From positions 1,302,001-1,366,000 of the forward strand of contig NC_026479.1 in assembly GCF_000328475.2 (NCBI RefSeq): a stretch of DNA of 64,000 nt, given 5' to 3'. The notes beneath the pieces were generated by a model. The model was not told the origin of the DNA. It saw only the letters and a list, made by a program, of their open reading frames with translations, and ran no database searches. Below are positions 47,964 to 59,791 of this stretch, one piece after another; the stretch's first letter is position 1, and the number at the start of each line of letters is the position of its first letter. Origin of the DNA: Mycosarcoma maydis. Its lineage: Eukaryota; Basidiomycota; Ustilaginomycetes; Ustilaginales. The position numbers and the translations under genes were made by a program.

Positions 47964-50900
47964 CCAAATCGTAACCCCTTGCTCCTTTGATAGGCCTATA
48001 ATATATTTGCTGGTTGGATGTACATTTTCTTGCTCGACGACTGCATCGCTCGAATCTGTTTCGGCTCTTGTTTCAAATGTCACTAATTCAAATTTGTTCG
48101 AACAACCTTTTCTGGATAGAACAGCGTCGCGTGTGTGCTATCAGGAAAAGTATGGTTAAGAGTCAAGTGGATGGTCAAGTGGATGGCCTAAGTGGACGAG
48201 CTGTACAGTACCGTACCTTTTGGGCGTGCGATGAAGGATATGAGGAGCGACATTCACGAATCGAGACTCGCTACGTGCACGTGGCAAAATCGAAGATTAT
48301 GTTAGATCTCAAGGATGAAGTTGGATTTGGGCTCAAGCACGAAGGACCAACCGAATTGTCGGATGTGGTCATTTTCAGAAGGACCCTTTTGTGGCTGCAG
48401 GGTCTGTTGACGCAGCGATGGAGGCATTACTCGATGCTGAGGATCGAACGACACACAGGCCCGGGGGGATGGGGATGGTATGCGAAGATTGTGCTGAGCA
48501 TCAGCATCGAGTGAAGCTAGTACGCTGGCGAGAAAATTTGAGCCTAGGTGCGAGCGAAAGAGGGAACAATGGCGGAGCGGAGCCAAAGTTAGATTCATGA
48601 TTGCAGTCGTTGGGTTCGCATCTCAGTCGTGCTCGGTTAGAGAAGAAATCAGGGTGTGCGGCCGATCGTCGTGGTCAGTGTAGCGTAAGTTCAAGTCATG
48701 CATCGTTGCGAGCCGCATTGGGCATCTTGATGTGACATGCGGCGCTTGGCCAACACCAGAGCCAAGACTGATCACGAATGATTGCTTTATACACGCCTGT
48801 CTGCGCGCGTTGATGAAAGAGGCTAGGGTTCAAGTGTTGCGGTAGGCTCACCACGTCAACCTTTACGGACTCGAGCCAAAGTGGGAGTGAAAGCGCAACA
48901 CGTGATGGGCGTGCGCGGACTCTGAATGTGTAGGTACAGTACTGTACATATATCTGCAATGAGCCCGAGGTAATGGAGCAAGGTGCAAAACGATGCAAGG
49001 TACGTGTGCATCGTCGATCCAGTCAAACACCAACCATCGTGAATGCAACGCTTGACGATGCAGAATTTTCGAATCTGTCCGCTGTAGCGGCCATGCTTGG
49101 GACATGTCTCGCGACGAGTTAGATCGGGAAAGCGTGTGCGATCGAGATGGACAAATGTTGCTATGCAGACTGGAGCCGAGCGAGGAACAGGAAAGGTCAA
49201 GGTAACTCGTGATTCCTTGGTCGGGCCTGTGTTTGCTCTCGTATTGGCTTTGGCTTGGCTTTGAATGTTGATGCCATGAATGATCCAGAAAAAAATCAAT
49301 CACGAATGCTCTCGGTTCGAGTTGAAACGCATCCTTGGTTCATTTCCGAATTGAATGCATCACGGTCGACAACCAGAACAAAGCAAAAGACATGAGAGAG
49401 TCACAAGTAGCAGCGACATCGAAACAGAGCTTTTCTGAAAGCTGGCGTAGCAATAACTCGCGAGTCTGTCCGTGACCCGGCGATTTAAATATTTTCGTTT
49501 GTGGGTGCGAGCTACTCACGACTGCTGGGTCCGATCGCGGTGCTCCAAGACGCAACGATCGGCGCATGCCGAGCTTAAGCTTTAAATTGTCAACCTACGC
49601 GCAGCACGGGACGTCGAAGAGCAGAAACTACGTTAGAAATTGAAATGGATATGCTGGACCCTTGTCTGGGCTGTTTGCGTGTGCTCCGTCTTGTCATGCC
49701 AACTCCAGAGTCACAAGTAAAACAGGTACATCCAGGTCTGCTTTCCGGAAACAGGTGTGGTTCGATCAGCTGAGCTGGCTTCATGGTGAGCGGAGTGGAT
49801 TCGTCCATTGTGCATAGAGCAGTGCGGGCCCAGATTCAGCTTTCAAGAGAGATAGAGTGCTGCTATTGTGAGTCCTTCGCCTTCTTTGCCCGTCGCAGCA
49901 AGTAGGCCAAAAGCTGTATGCACACTACAGTCGCGGCTGAGATTTGCGCTGCCGGTCCATCTCAGTCGAAAGGCAACCATGAACTGGCCCGGTGAAGAAT
50001 GCTTTCTATAGCTCTATGGGCGCAGACTTGACTGCTTCCGCGCGAAGGCAAGGAAATGTCTACAGAGCCTAGGAAGCATGGCTGGCTGGCCAACTCGCCA
50101 TCACCTCTGACTGCAGCTTGAATAGCCAACTACGCCGATTTCTGAGAACGAGCATCAATAGCAAAATAACGCTCAGACGAGAACGATGCCCGATGCCAGA
50201 TGATGTCAAAATGGGCCAAATTTGAATCCAATCGGGAGTCAGCCAAGAGTGTCGAGTGGAGCGGCAAACATGCGTAATTCGTAATTTTACATCTGAAAAA
50301 GCTAGCACAGCTTGGCGACCCCATTCACGATTTCACGATTCACGATACTGATAGGTTTCATGATCGGATTTGATTTTGCAGGCACAGCACAACCACGAAC
50401 GCTGAGTTTGCCAGGGTCCAACTCAGGGTTTGGAGATGAACCCGGAGAGGAAATGCGGTGCACGAGTGCTGCGTGTACCGACGAAAAGTGAACGCCCATT
50501 CACTCTGAACTCTGCAGGAACAAAGGGTGAGAGCGAAACTTTCATGATTGCGAGAAAAGCGAATCGACACTCGCGAGTGAGCGGAGCGTATGGGCGTATG
50601 CTCGAAGTCTTGAACGGCTTGATGGTCGATGTAACTTACGTAACTTGGTGGAGACCAGAGTTCGCAGGGCAAGCGATTTACAGCATTCACATTTCAATCA
50701 GCAACAAAGCTTGACGAATTCATTCGAAGCTTTGTTGAGTGGATTTTTTTCTTTTGGATTTAGCGATGGCTTCAGCCCCACGACGTTTGGTTTCTTTGGT
50801 TGATGCGTCGCTAGTCAGTCTTCTTCTTGCTGTGTTCGGTCTGTTCACGAATTGCAAGTCCATGGCTAGGAAGAGCTGGACTGGAATGAGATGCGAGATG

Positions 50901-53900
50901 GTTTGGAGACCCGAACATCGGCTTCAGCGGCTGTCTATCTGTTGAATTTCAGCATACTCTATTGGCATAGCCATGGTCTGGTCTCTAAGATCAGCAGTGC
51001 AATCAAGTGCGGTCGGAGCGGAATGTGAAATCTCGCAAAGCGTCCGTCCTTGCAGTCGACCTCGACCGCCTTGCAGCTTACAGTCGAAAGCACATCCACA
51101 CGACGCTGGCATTGTTTGATTTCGATGATCCCATACGCTCTGCCCTCCCTTTTTGTGTCGCTTGCCATACTGATGCTCACGTGTGTAGTCAAGGCCACTG
51201 AACTCCAACCTCACTGAAGCTGATGAGCCGAAAGTGAAGAGCTGTACCATCGTTGCAGCAAGGACGTCAATGCGGTACACCAAGCTAGTCGCTCGATCTA
51301 ATTGGATCCTCACAACCGAAGTGACTCACCAGGCAAGCAGAACAAGGCCCAGCTAAACTTTGACTGCTCTAGCGTATGGACCCTGTTAGCTGTTGCCCGT
51401 CTCAGATTTACGATTGCTCGTCCACGCGCCCGCTCCACGAACAACAGTTACCGCAGGCGTGTGTGCGGTGTGTGTGTGTGTGGTTTCTTTCTTTGGTTTT
51501 CGCTGCGGCCCAATCAGAATAGAGTATTTCTGGTCGCAAGAAATCAAGAAGAAAAAATGAACAGGCAAAAAAAGAGCTAAGTTAGAAGAGAAGAAAAGTT
51601 GCACTTTAAACAAAGGTACTGTATAGACCGTTCGAGTGACTGCGGTGGCTGCTCTTTTGTCCCTGCAGCACCGCCAATCATCCGCTGTGTTTGCCCCCGC
51701 TCAAAGGGGTTTAAGACCCTGCAAGTCAGATGAGAGAGACGTTTAGGCTTTTGACCCTGCAGCAAGCTGAGACCGCTGCCCTGGCACACACCACTTCCAG
51801 AGATTCGAATTCACGATTGATTTCCTTGTCCGGTCTGCCGTTGCAGGTAGTCTTCCTCTATCTGTACTCTTGAGATCCAAGCTGAGATCACGGTCCAAAA
51901 TCGACACAGGTCGAGCTAGGTTGCGCCTACACTGGACGGCGTGTGGTTCGAGCTAGAAACAAGGCCAAGGTGCTGTTGCTGGCATGGAAGAAGCAAGTCG
52001 CATTGTGAATGGGCTTCTGCCATTGGTGATTAGGATCTGAATCGCTCATTGGCTGGCTCTCGGAAACTGATGAGCAACTGGGCGAGCAAAGTGCATGCTA
52101 GGCTGGGAACTTGGTCGATAGATTGCGCTCTGGCATGCATGCCGACTACAAGGTACAATGCCCCTGCGTTGAATGTTTGAGCGCCGCCAGCGATTGGGCA
52201 CTCTCAACTTTTGATTTCTCGCTTCTCCAACTACACAGTCATAGAGGCGGCTCTTCTGCAAGAAAAAAGTTTGCAGGGCAGCGGGCGGAGCGGACGGAGA
52301 GGTAAAACATGCACAATTCCGGACACAGAGGGTTTTTCGGGAGCCTCCGATCGTGCTGTCAATCAGCAACTGCGATCAAACGAATCGCCAATCGTCCGCA
52401 ACGTAAATCGTGCGACGCAGCGAACCCTGCCTTGGTCTGCGTTTGCGTTTGCGTTTGCGTCTGCGTCTGCTTTGCGTCTGCTCTGCGTCAAAGTAGTCGA
52501 CTCTCCCACTGCTGAGTCGCGTTTCTCTGCCAGATCCTCTCCCGTCGTCTATTTTGCTCTTTTTAACGTTAATTTTTCTCTTCCGCGCTTGGAAGTTTTG
52601 GCTGACGATGATGAACCCTGACACTGTCTCGCTTCGACAAATGGTATTGGATTGCCAGTCAAGAGTTTGCTCGCAAGGCTGCTTCCCATTTCTTCGCGTG
52701 TTCTGTCTGCCAAACTCCAACCTACGCTCAATTGGCTCTGGTCAGACGCCTGGTTGGCTACATCAACCATCCTCATCATTGTCGGCATCATCGTCATTCC
52801 TTCATCATCGTCGCCGTCGACGTCGACCCCCCCTCCCTCTCTCTCTCGCCTGTGGCTTTTCCCCTGGTTTCTTTCTTTTTCTCCCTCTTTCCGTCAGGCC
52901 GCCTGTTGGCATCCTTCGCGTGTCGCTGGCTGTCATCATAGCAACATCATCGCTCCCTCAACACCCTCGTCCTCCCTCTCTCTCATTGGGCCCAGCTTCC
53001 TCAATCTTGCTCCCACCCTCAGCCTGGGTCCTCTCCGATCCGCATCGTTGCTTTCCAAGGGTCTGCCTGCTGCATCACCCATATTTCCTTCTCCTTCTTC
53101 CTCTTCTTCTTCTCCCTCTTCTTCTTCTCTTTCTTCCCTTTACTTTTGGTAGGGCCCATCCGGATGCGAGCCTCGCCTTGCCATACAGATCGCGCTCCCT
53201 TCCTTCTTCCTGTCTCCTTCAATTCCCAATTGGGCCACTAGCAATTGTGTCTGCCGTCATCGTCAGACATCCGCTTCCACACAACCCTGCTTCCACTCGT
53301 GGCTGAGAAGAGAATTTGACCCCCTCCTCTTCGGCCACGCTGGACCCTTTTGACCCTCTCTTTCCCTCTCGGTCTCAGCAAACACTCTCGCCGTCGTCAT
53401 CGTCTTCTCCCGTCCCTTTCGTCATTCTCTCGCCAATCCTCCAATCCTACTCATAATTCCCACGTCCCAGTCAGCTTGGCCGTCTTGTCTTCGCGAGAAG
53501 CCACGTTGGTTATCACCTTGTACACCCCTCTCTCCCCAATTATCGTCTCGCTCTTATCCATCCCAGTGTGACCTCATTCTCTCCTCGGCACGATCGACCA
53601 TCGGCATCTTGACGCAACACTACGCCTTCTTTCCTGCCACCTTCCACCATTCCCTCCTGCTTCGCTTCGCTTCGAGTCGTCAACGTCTCACCACGCCTGC
53701 CTCCTGTTTCACTTCAAGTCGCCGACCTTGATACACAGTCGTGCCCGTCCTCGACCCACTTCTGTCTGCCACGCATTCGGTCTCTCTCGTCATCCTCACC
53801 AGCTTCCATTCTCCGCCGCCAAGTCTGTGTGCCGCACAAAACACCCAGGTTTTCCCCCTGCTTGCCTGGTCTCCATCTGCCTCACGTTGACAAGACAAGC

Positions 53901-54500
53901 CGCTGCTCTTACCGCCCAATAGCTTGTCCACTCGTTCTCGCCTTGAGCTCGGACCTCCCTTGCCTTGCTCATCACCATCATCTTGATCTGGACCGTCTTC
54001 GCCGACACCACGTTCAACTCAAACCAGTATACAGCTTTACAGACGCAACACCAAGATTAACAACACTCCAAGCAAGCTCATAGCCACCAACCTTGACGCG
54101 TATCCGACAGCATTTGCGGCAGACATCTGTTACACCATCGAGCGAAATCAACTCTCGCCCGCAACACCCGTCCTCCTCTATGCTCCTTTAGACGATCGCC
54201 TTTTCCTCATCAAAATTACCGCCAGAGATCGCTGCTTTCGATCCGATCTCTCTCCAACTTTTTCTAGATTCAGAATCGTGTAAACGACTCTGATTTCTCA
54301 TTCAGCACCGAGCTTATCGTTTCGTTGTGCGACTTCTGTCAGATACACGTTCTCTCAGCATTTCTGCTTTGTGAGAAGACAGGTCCCCGCACTTGGTGTA
54401 GTTGTGTACAGCCTTGCTTGAAAGCTGTCGCATTCGCCTCCCGTTGTTGCTTGCCAACCTCGTTCCTCTCTCACCCTCTTCCGCGATCCATCGCTCCTTT
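47964..54500. other. 6.5-kb gene-free region upstream of the zinc finger gene
   Basis: No coding sequence supported; short open frames lack homology features and codon bias. 50323-50346 has a heptamer run, 51467-51482 a GT microsatellite, and 52440-52490 a GCGTTT/GCGTCT hexamer repeat. From about 52.8 to 54.5 kb the plus strand is strongly pyrimidine-rich (CTTC/TCTC runs), the usual look of a long fungal leader and promoter for the gene at 54501. Confidence 0.6.
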
Positions 54501-56625
54501 ATGCCACCTTTCTCCCTGCCATCTGCTGGAGGCGTCGTTTCTTTGCTCAACGACCGTGCTCCACCACCGTACAAGACCGAGCAAACAAATTCGTTCTCGG
54601 ATCCTCCGTACAACTATCATCACCATTCTCGGCATTATCCTCACCCAAGTATGTCCCATTCTGCCTACGACTCTATCTCGTCCTCATCAGAATCTCTTTT
54701 ACGCAGTGGCGACCGTTCCACTGCCTCTACTTCTCCACCCACCTCGCTAGACCTCGGCTCGTACGATACCAGGTCTTCCAAACCCAAGTCTTCAGCCCAC
54801 GCCGACCCCATCCGACTGCCGCGCATCGAAGTGCCTGCCGGATTCGCCGAACCCCATCGCGGATTGCAAGCGCACAAGGTGCTTCGCGGCAATCACATCT
54901 CCACCGAGCCTAACAGTTTCACTCCGCGACACGGAGAGCCTTTGCCTCCTTCAGCTACGGGCGTGTTCCCTCCAGGCCAGTGGGATAGATCGGGTGCTTA
55001 CCTCGATCCCAACGACTACAGTCGGCGCTCCTCGAGTAGCAGCTCCGACAGCACATACCCCTTTGACCGCGCTATGCCCTACGGCGACGCAAGCATGGCC
55101 AAGCGAACCGCCAAGGACGGCGGCTCTGGTGCCATCACCGTCGGCGGCAAGAAGCGCTACCCCTGCCAGCACCCCGGTTGTGATAAAACCTTCTCCACCA
55201 GCGGTCATGCTGCTCGTCACAATCGCATCCACACGGGTCAAAAACCTTACCGTTGCACGTTTCCCGGATGCAAGGCGCGCTTCTCACGCCAGGACAACAG
55301 CCTGCAACACTACCGAACCCACATCTTGCATCCCAAGGGACGCGCTTCCCAATCCGCCCAGGCTCGCGATGCTGCCGCCCAGCTCGAACTTGACCACCTC
55401 GACCTTGACGCCGCCGATGCCGAGGCTGAAGCCAAGGCCGAGCTTGGCCGACGAGCGCTCGAAGACGGCACCGCCATCGCCGTGGTTCACGAAGTCAAGG
55501 ACCAGCACGGCCGCAAGAAGGGCGAGACGATCGAGAGAATGGTGGGTATGCCACGCAGCCGACGTGATTCCTTGCGCGGCGGCGGGCTCGATGGCGAAGA
55601 AGGCAGCGCGTCGCCTACATCGATGGACGACACTCGCGTCAAGCGCGAATCCAGCCTGCCCGGTGTCGGCATGGATGGCGTGCCTGGCCACTACGACGCG
55701 CCAGCAGACTACTGGTCGTCGCAGATGGTCAAGCAGCATCGTCTGTCCTTGCCCCACGGTGCCGTCTCGTACGACCCACGCTATCGTGATCCAGCTCCCC
55801 CGGCGCCTTATGCACGCGACGCTAGTGGATTGAATGGTGTCGCCTTTCCCGGCTCNNNNNNNNNNNNNNNNNNNNNNNNNNNNNNNNNNNNNNNNNNNNN
55901 NNNNNNNNNNNNNNNNNNNNNNNNNNNNNNNNNNNNNNNNNNNNNNNNNNNNNNNTCTCCCGCATCGACGAGACATGTACGCGGGGTCGCTGGATCCAGA
56001 GCTGGCTGGCGCTGAGAGGCAATACGAGTCGCCTGCCGAATACCACCGTCGAAGCACATCGACGAGCAGCAGTCAGCGCGACCGTGTGCCACCCACCGTA
56101 GCTACGCTGCCACCGCCGAGTTCCGCCTCGCGTCTGCCCATGGCCGCTCACGCCGTTCACGCCGCTTCGGCGCCCGTGTCCGTGGTGGCGTCTGCGCGCT
56201 CATCGCAGAGCCCCAAATCGAGCCCCACCTCGAGCTCCTACTCGGTCCCCGAGGGTATCGCCGCTTCGGCGCTCGACAAGCTCTCGGCTGCCGCAGCATC
56301 GTCCAGCCCGGCAGCCACGTCTTCGCTTTCGGCACGGGGTCGACTCGCAGCCAACGGCACATCGTCGGCCACCTCCTCTTCGGCCTCAGCAGCCTACCAG
56401 CATCCGTACAGCTCGGACCGATCTACCAACTACGTTTCTACCTCGCTACCGCCCATCTCTTCAGCACGAGACCGAGGTAGCGAGGATGTGATGGACCTCG
56501 ATCGCAAAACCATGTCTTCCAGCTTGAGAAGTGGACTCAATTCTGCCTCTCCTGCTTCGACCACCGCGACGGATACCAAGATCACGCTTCCGCCGTTGAA
56601 CCCGCCTGCTTCGAGAAGGTGGTGA
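54501..56625 (+). CDS. C2H2 zinc finger transcription factor (Nrg1-like fingers), interrupted by gap
   Basis: Start chosen at the ATG giving MPPFSLPSAGGVVSLLN; the frame is open upstream only from a TTG. Two tandem C2H2 fingers lie at about residues 223-280: CQHPGCDKTFSTSGHAARH, then CTFPGCKARFSRQDNSLQHY, ending RTHI. The TSGHxARHNRIHTG and FSRQDNxLQHYRTH wording is that of the Nrg1/Rgm1 class, usually repressors of morphogenesis genes. The rest is Ser/Pro/Ala-rich and disordered, with a short EAEAKAELG helix after the fingers. The 100-N gap falls in the disordered C-terminal half; the frame resumes as LPHRRDMYAG and ends PPASRRW. A direct join would give 674 aa. Among smuts, Biz1 is a C2H2 regulator of similar type, but orthology cannot be claimed from here. 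Confidence 0.88.
55856..55955. other. assembly gap (100 N) inside the zinc finger gene
   Basis: Exactly 100 N, a placeholder size. As written it shifts the frame; a true missing length of zero or any multiple of three restores it. Flanks CCCGGCTC and TCTCCCGC share no convincing overlap. Confidence 0.85.
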
Positions 56626-57178
56626 TACCGTGCTCAAACCTTTTGTTTCTTTTGGTTCTAGTAGTAATCTTCTAAGGATCCTGTCACCTGTTCTTTTCTC
56701 GAACGTCCATTGTACGAAGTAGCCCCGCCCTCCTATGCTCGCTTGTTTTGATTCGAGCTTGTGCTTCTCAATTGTAATGGTGTTTTTCTCCTTCTCTTGG
56801 TGTCTTTCATTGTTTTGGTGTCGTGTGTGCGGACAGTGAAGAGTATGTCGGTTGCGTCAAACGATTCGGCTCATGAGTTGAGGGTGTAATGCGTGATTTG
56901 TGACTCGTGATTGCAGGTGACGAGGCGACGTGCGGTGAGGTAAACAAATGCCGTTAACGTTAAATCGATCGCGAAAATCATGAATTACGAATCGTGAATC
57001 ACGCACGACGAATGGGAGAAGGGTTTCGGATGTCGGACGACTTGGTGCTTGAGCACCAACGAAGGCACGACGTGAATTGTATTGAACGTAAACCAGGCTT
57101 GGAACGGGATTACTTGCGTACCTACACAGCAGTACACCGTTACGAACTGGACATTGGGCGCGGCGAAGCTCGACAAAG
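56626..57178. other. intergenic, 0.55 kb
   Basis: 3' flank of the zinc finger gene and upstream region of the ZNF706-like gene. Heptamer-type run at 56981-57005 (AATTACGAATCGTGAATCACG). No gene seen. Confidence 0.6.
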
Positions 57179-57631
57179 ATGGTGAGTGAACAGGTGGACG
57201 ACTGACGAATGCGAATGCGAATGCGAATGCGAGATGGTGAATGGGTTTTTGCATATCTGACTCGTGACTGCTTCTGCGCCTCGCTGTTTCGACGACTCGT
57301 TCACCTTGGATGCTGGACAACTGCAGGTTCGAGGCCACGCAAAACAGCAAGCGCAAGAAGCCGCCGCCAAGAGAGCCGCCGCTGCCAAAGGCGGCAAGTC
57401 TCAGCTCGGCGAAGCTCGTCAAAAAGGGCTCAAGTTCACATGCCCCAAGTGCATGGGTCAGAACCCGGTGAGTTGGCCACAGCATAGCATCAGTTGAGCG
57501 TCCAGTGACTGTAGTACTGATACTTGAGATCCGCTCGGTGCGAGACGCAGAACTATAAAGTGCTCAAGGAGCACTTTGAGAATAAACATCCCAAGGATTC
57601 GGTTCCTCCAGAGTGTAGTTTTACCGTTTAG
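57179..57631 (+). CDS. small ZNF706-like zinc finger protein (74 aa), first exon only ATG
   Basis: Assembled from three exons: 57179-57181 (the ATG alone), 57327-57467 and 57551-57631. Donors are GTGAGT in both introns, acceptors GCAG and GCAG; intron lengths 145 and 83 bp. The product begins MVRGHAKQQAQEAAAKR, has a Lys/Ala/Gln-rich helix, then one C2H2 finger (FTCPKCMGQ ... LKEHFENKHPKD) and ends PPECSFTV. This matches the ZNF706/At2g23090-type small zinc-binding family (M-x-R-G-x-x-K start, KHPKxxxPPE end). The role of the family is poorly defined. The second intron splits the finger between its Cys pair and His pair. The hexamer repeat CGAATG x4 lies in intron 1 (57206-57231). Confidence 0.88.
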
Positions 57632-57794
57632 ATGCACACCATATCCGCAAAGCCGAATGTCGAGTCAAAAAGTCAAGATGTTGGCATTCGCTCACTCGAG
57701 TTGGTGGCAGACATGCCCCAAGGATCTACATGGTGCGAATGTACACTGAACGAAAGCGACGGACAGCAGCATTCCGATCGCTCAACGCCTTCTC

Positions 57795-59350
57795 TCACAG
57801 CACATTTTGCAACACCTCGTCCAACCATGCCACCACTCTCGTCACCTCATCCTCCGTATTGTAATGCACGAAACTGAGCCTCACCACGCCATCCTGCAGA
57901 TGCACGTTCAAACTCTCGACCAACCTGTGTGCGTACATATGGCCCTGTTGTGCGCCCACCTTGTAGTTGTGCACCAGAGCCGTGTGAATCGCCTTGCTCG
58001 TTCCGACGCGGTGGTGGCCGGTGGAAGGATCAACGATGATAAATGCCACCGTGGGCGCGCGTGTAGCGCAAGTGTAGCATTCAGGCCCGACGATACGCAA
58101 ACCTTGACCAGCGTAGCGTAGCAAAGACGGGATCAGGATCGACATCAATCGCGATTCTTGGCTCGCGATCTTGAGGAACGCTGAATCGAGTGCATCTTCC
58201 ACCTCGTTGCGGCTCATCTTTTTCCTCGCCACCGTCTCACTTGCCGATGAAGCGACTGTGTACGGCAGTGCAGTAGGGCGATCGAACATGGCGTTCCAAT
58301 CAACTGCGACTCGGTCGGCGAGCTTGCCCAACCCCAAACCTACCAGGTAGTCGGCTACGGCAGCGATGCTGTGGTTCAGTTCGTACTGCACCGAACTTGT
58401 CTGGTAGCGATACATGCCATTGACCGTCTCGGCGCCCGTGCCGGGTTGGAGGAAGAAGTGGTTGAGCGGTGCGAGCTGCGGTTTGATGCGCGGTGAGACG
58501 TACATGGCTCCCACGTGTGCGCCGTACGTCTTGTACAGGCTAAAGAAGCCGATATCGACACCCCATTTGACAGGCTGTACACGACGGTGTGGGGCTAACG
58601 CTACGCAGTCGACGACGATCATCGCGTCGGGCGCGATCGAGCGAATGATCTCAACCGCCTTGACTACATCCGTAAACGCACCGAGCAGGTTCGAGCACGC
58701 GGTGAACGCGACCAACTTGGTGCTGGGCGTAACGATAGCTTTGAGCGTAAGCGGATTGAGGGTCACCGCATACTGGTTTTGCTTGCACGTGGATTGGACG
58801 GGCCAATGGACGAGTTTCGTACCGAGCCGTTGCGAGAGACGTGTCCATGCACCGCGGTTAGTTTCGTGATCGGCGTCGCTGATCACTATTTCGTGGTCTG
58901 GTCGCCACTTAGCGCGGTTCTCGATCATCGCAGCGATGCTCGCGACCAGAGACGTGGCACTTTGTCCGATCATAACGTCGTCTGCCGACTCAGCGCCTAT
59001 CAGCACCGCTGCCGCACACGTCCCCAGCGACACATTCCGCTCCGACGCCGTAGCCAGTGCATACGATGCCATCTGAACATTCGTCGAGAGCAGGTACGAC
59101 GTAATCGACAACGCCACCGACGACAGCACTTGGCTGCCACCCGCATTCTCCGCAAACACTGCCATCGCAACGTCAACAACACAAGCCAACGTCAGTTTCC
59201 GCCTTGACCAAGCACATGGTAACCTCAGCTATGAATCAGCTTACCATATCCGCCATGCTCAGAATCGTCGGAATCGGCAGCGACCAGTGCGGGAAACTGC
59301 GCACGCACCTCGCGCAGCTCTTCCGCCGACATACCCGTTCCTGTCGACAT
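57795..59350 (-). CDS. NifS-like class V aminotransferase (cysteine desulfurase-like)
   Basis: PLP enzyme of the class V/NifS fold. Exon 1 59245-59350, 86-bp intron (59159-59244, donor GTAAGC, acceptor GCAG), exon 2 57795-59158; 489 aa. Splicing gives HGGYVFAENAGGSQ, the usual N-terminal block. PLP contacts: SDADHETNRGAW, VVDCVALAPHRRVQP, and the Schiff-base lysine in FFSLYKTYGAHVGAMYV (about residue 244). The C-terminal block EVTRVVAWLDEVL closes the family pattern. The spacing around SLYKxYGxHxG is that of the eukaryotic cysteine desulfurase-like subgroup rather than mitochondrial Nfs1, and no targeting peptide is seen. Substrate unknown: cysteine/selenocysteine or another amino acid. Converges with the ZNF706-like gene. 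Confidence 0.88.
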
Positions 59351-59791
59351 GTCCAGATCGTTCCGAATGCCTATACGACCAAGAATGCGTTGGCTCCGAT
59401 GTCGTCAGCAGCACACGCAACTCTTGAATGCAACATACTTGAGCAACCACAATCACGAATCCCGTTAATCACCATTTCTCCGCGGTCCGTGCTCCTTGTC
59501 CGCGCCAAGCGCTCGTTCACGTTTCACCGTTTGAATTCACCGCCCAAGACGCCGAGCTGCTCACTAAACGCCAGCCCGCACACTTAGACTGTACTCGTGG
59601 CTGTGACTGGCAGCTCCACCGCCCATCATCTACAACGTACACACACGCCTGCTTCTTTCTTGCACTTTCCACCAACAACTCGATTGCATGCATCCTGACA
59701 TATTCACGATTCGAGCAGAGTGCGGGTATACCGAAACCATCTCGACGAGCAATCATCGTCTACCTCGACCGACACAAACACCTCGACAAGA
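59351..59791. other. intergenic, 0.44 kb
   Basis: Upstream region of the aminotransferase gene and 3' flank of MDM31. One heptamer copy at 59452-59462. No gene seen. Confidence 0.6.

Noticed and set aside
48856..49303. about 147-codon open frames upstream of the zinc finger gene
   Set aside because: No homology features, two overlapping frames of similar length, and skewed composition; probably chance.
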